A stretch of 64,000 nucleotides of DNA. Source: Tillus elongatus. Lineage: Eukaryota > Arthropoda > Insecta > Coleoptera > Cleridae. Each line of letters begins with the position of its first letter. The first letter of the stretch is position 1. The DNA is taken from assembly GCA_964006375.1 (NCBI GenBank), contig OZ023269.1:128597309-128661308 (forward strand), written 5' to 3'. This document shows positions 62,942-64,000 of the stretch, one piece after another. Both the position numbers and the translations under genes were made by a program. The notes beneath the pieces are model-generated. The model was not told the DNA's origin. It did not search any database and saw only the letters and a list, made by a program, of their open reading frames with translations.

Positions 62942-64000
62942 GCCACTAGGTGGAGCTAAGGTGTGTACGTCCTCTTTAGCTCAACCGATCTTCCCTTCCT
63001 ATTGTCTGGGGCCGTGTACGTCCGTGCTTTAAGTATTGCCACTAGGTGGAGCTAAGGTGTGTACGTCCTCTTTAGCTCAACCGATCTTCCCTTCCTATTG
63101 TCTTGGACCGTGTACGTCCGTGCTTCAAGTATTTCCACTAGGTGGAGCTAAGGTGTGTACGTCCTCTTTAGCTGAACCGATCTTCCCCTCCTATTCTCTT
63201 GGGTTGTGTACGTCCGTGCCCCAAGTATTGTCACTAGGTGGAGCTAAGGTGTGTACGTCCTCTTTAGCTGAACCGATCTTCCCCTCCTATTCTCTTGGGC
63301 CGTGTATGTCCGTGCCCCAAGTATTGCCACTAGGCTGGAGCTAAGGTGTGTACGTCCTATTTAGCTGAACCGATCTTCCCCTCCTATTCTCTTGGGTTGT
63401 GTACGTCCGTGCCCCAAGTATTGTCACTAGGTGGAGCTAAGGTGTGTACGTCCTCTTTAGCTGAACCGATCTTCCCTTCCTATTGTCTTGGACCGTGTAC
63501 GTCCGTGCTTCAAGTATTGCCATTAGGTGGAGCTAAGGTGTGTACGTCCTCTTTAGCTGAACCGATCTTCCCCTCCTATTCTCTTGGGTTGTGTACGTCC
63601 GTGCCCCAAGTATTGTCACTAGGTGGAGCTAAGGTGTGTACGTCCTCTTTAGCTGAACCGATCTTCCCCTCCTATTCTCTTGGGCCGTGTATGTCCGTGC
63701 CCCAAGTATTGCCACTAGGCTGGAGCTAAGGTGTGTACGTCCTATTTAGCTGAACCGATCTTCCCCTCCTATTCTCTTGGGTTGTGTACGTCCGTGCCCC
63801 AAGTATTGTCACTAGGTGGAGCTAAGGTGTGTACGTCCTCTTTAGCTGAATCGATCTTCCCTTCCTATTGTCTTGGACCGTGTACGTCCGTGCTTCAAGT
63901 ATTGCCACTAGGTGGAGCTAAGGTGTGTACGTCCTCTTTAGCTGAACCGATCTTCCCTTCCTATTGTCTTGGACCGTGTACGTCCGTGCTTCAAGTATTG
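62942..64000 (+). repeat. 96-bp satellite with 385-bp higher-order repeat (runs off window)
   Basis: Unit starts (the GCCACTAGGTGGAGCTAAGG word or variants) fall at 62942, 63038, 63134, 63230, 63326, 63423, 63519, 63615, 63711, 63808 and 63904: eleven units of 96 or 97 bp. Variant markers (GTCACTAGG, GCCACTAGGCTGG, CCTATTGTCTTGGACC) recur every fourth unit, giving a higher-order period of 385 bp. It is moderately GC-rich. Because 96 is divisible by 3, long repetitive reading frames appear, but these are not genes. Confidence 0.95.

Noticed and set aside
63036..63729. Repetitive protein-like frames of about 100 and 127 codons
   Set aside because: They are the 96-bp satellite read in frame; the period is divisible by three, so the frame persists without selection.

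Overview
This is about 64 kb of AT-rich, repeat-saturated eukaryotic DNA, most likely from an insect. The evidence is the mix of mobile elements: Penelope-like elements with GIY-YIG domains and hammerhead ribozymes, CR1/Jockey-type and I-type LINEs, piggyBac and mariner-like transposases, and tRNA-derived SINEs. A small intron-containing gene on the minus strand at 51.4-51.9 kb, read as a Siva-like apoptosis regulator, is the only convincing host gene. I cannot name the species. Nearly all other open reading frames are decayed transposon protein or translated (AT)n tracts.

Layout. 0-7 kb: two SINEs, a perfect palindrome around a TA tract, a complete DNA transposon with inverted repeats of about 0.5 kb (1456-4233), a second transposase remnant, and a G-quadruplex motif. 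7-16.9 kb, 21-25.6 kb and scattered sites to 47.6 kb: a non-coding composite repeat family, here called L-(AT)n-M-T. It consists of a hairpin-bearing left module, a long AT microsatellite, a middle module and a right module, present in both orientations. 17-21 kb: a Penelope-like reverse transcriptase with GIY-YIG, then an L1/Tx1-like LINE. 26-38 kb: I-type and CR1-type LINE copies, a second Penelope-like GIY-YIG fragment, short satellites and a fold-back element. 39-49.3 kb: tandem repeats, hammerhead mini-elements, and piggyBac pieces invaded by two CR1 copies. 50-52 kb: a 5'-truncated LINE lodged a few bases inside an intron of the Siva-like gene. 53-60 kb: a MITE family, a local duplication carrying a ribozyme-like insertion, more piggyBac and two converging CR1 fragments. 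61.8-64 kb: a 120-bp tandem repeat and a 96-bp satellite with a 385-bp higher-order period that runs off the window.

The most interesting system is a set of very small elements (206-227 bp) derived from Penelope-like elements. Several contain an inverted head-to-head pair of hammerhead units with only one intact catalytic core. Three of the insertions are flanked by 13-bp target-site duplications, and in two cases a related copy elsewhere in the window shows the uninterrupted target. All coordinates of decayed elements are approximate to a few bases or tens of bases; identifications rest on motif reading, not on database searches.
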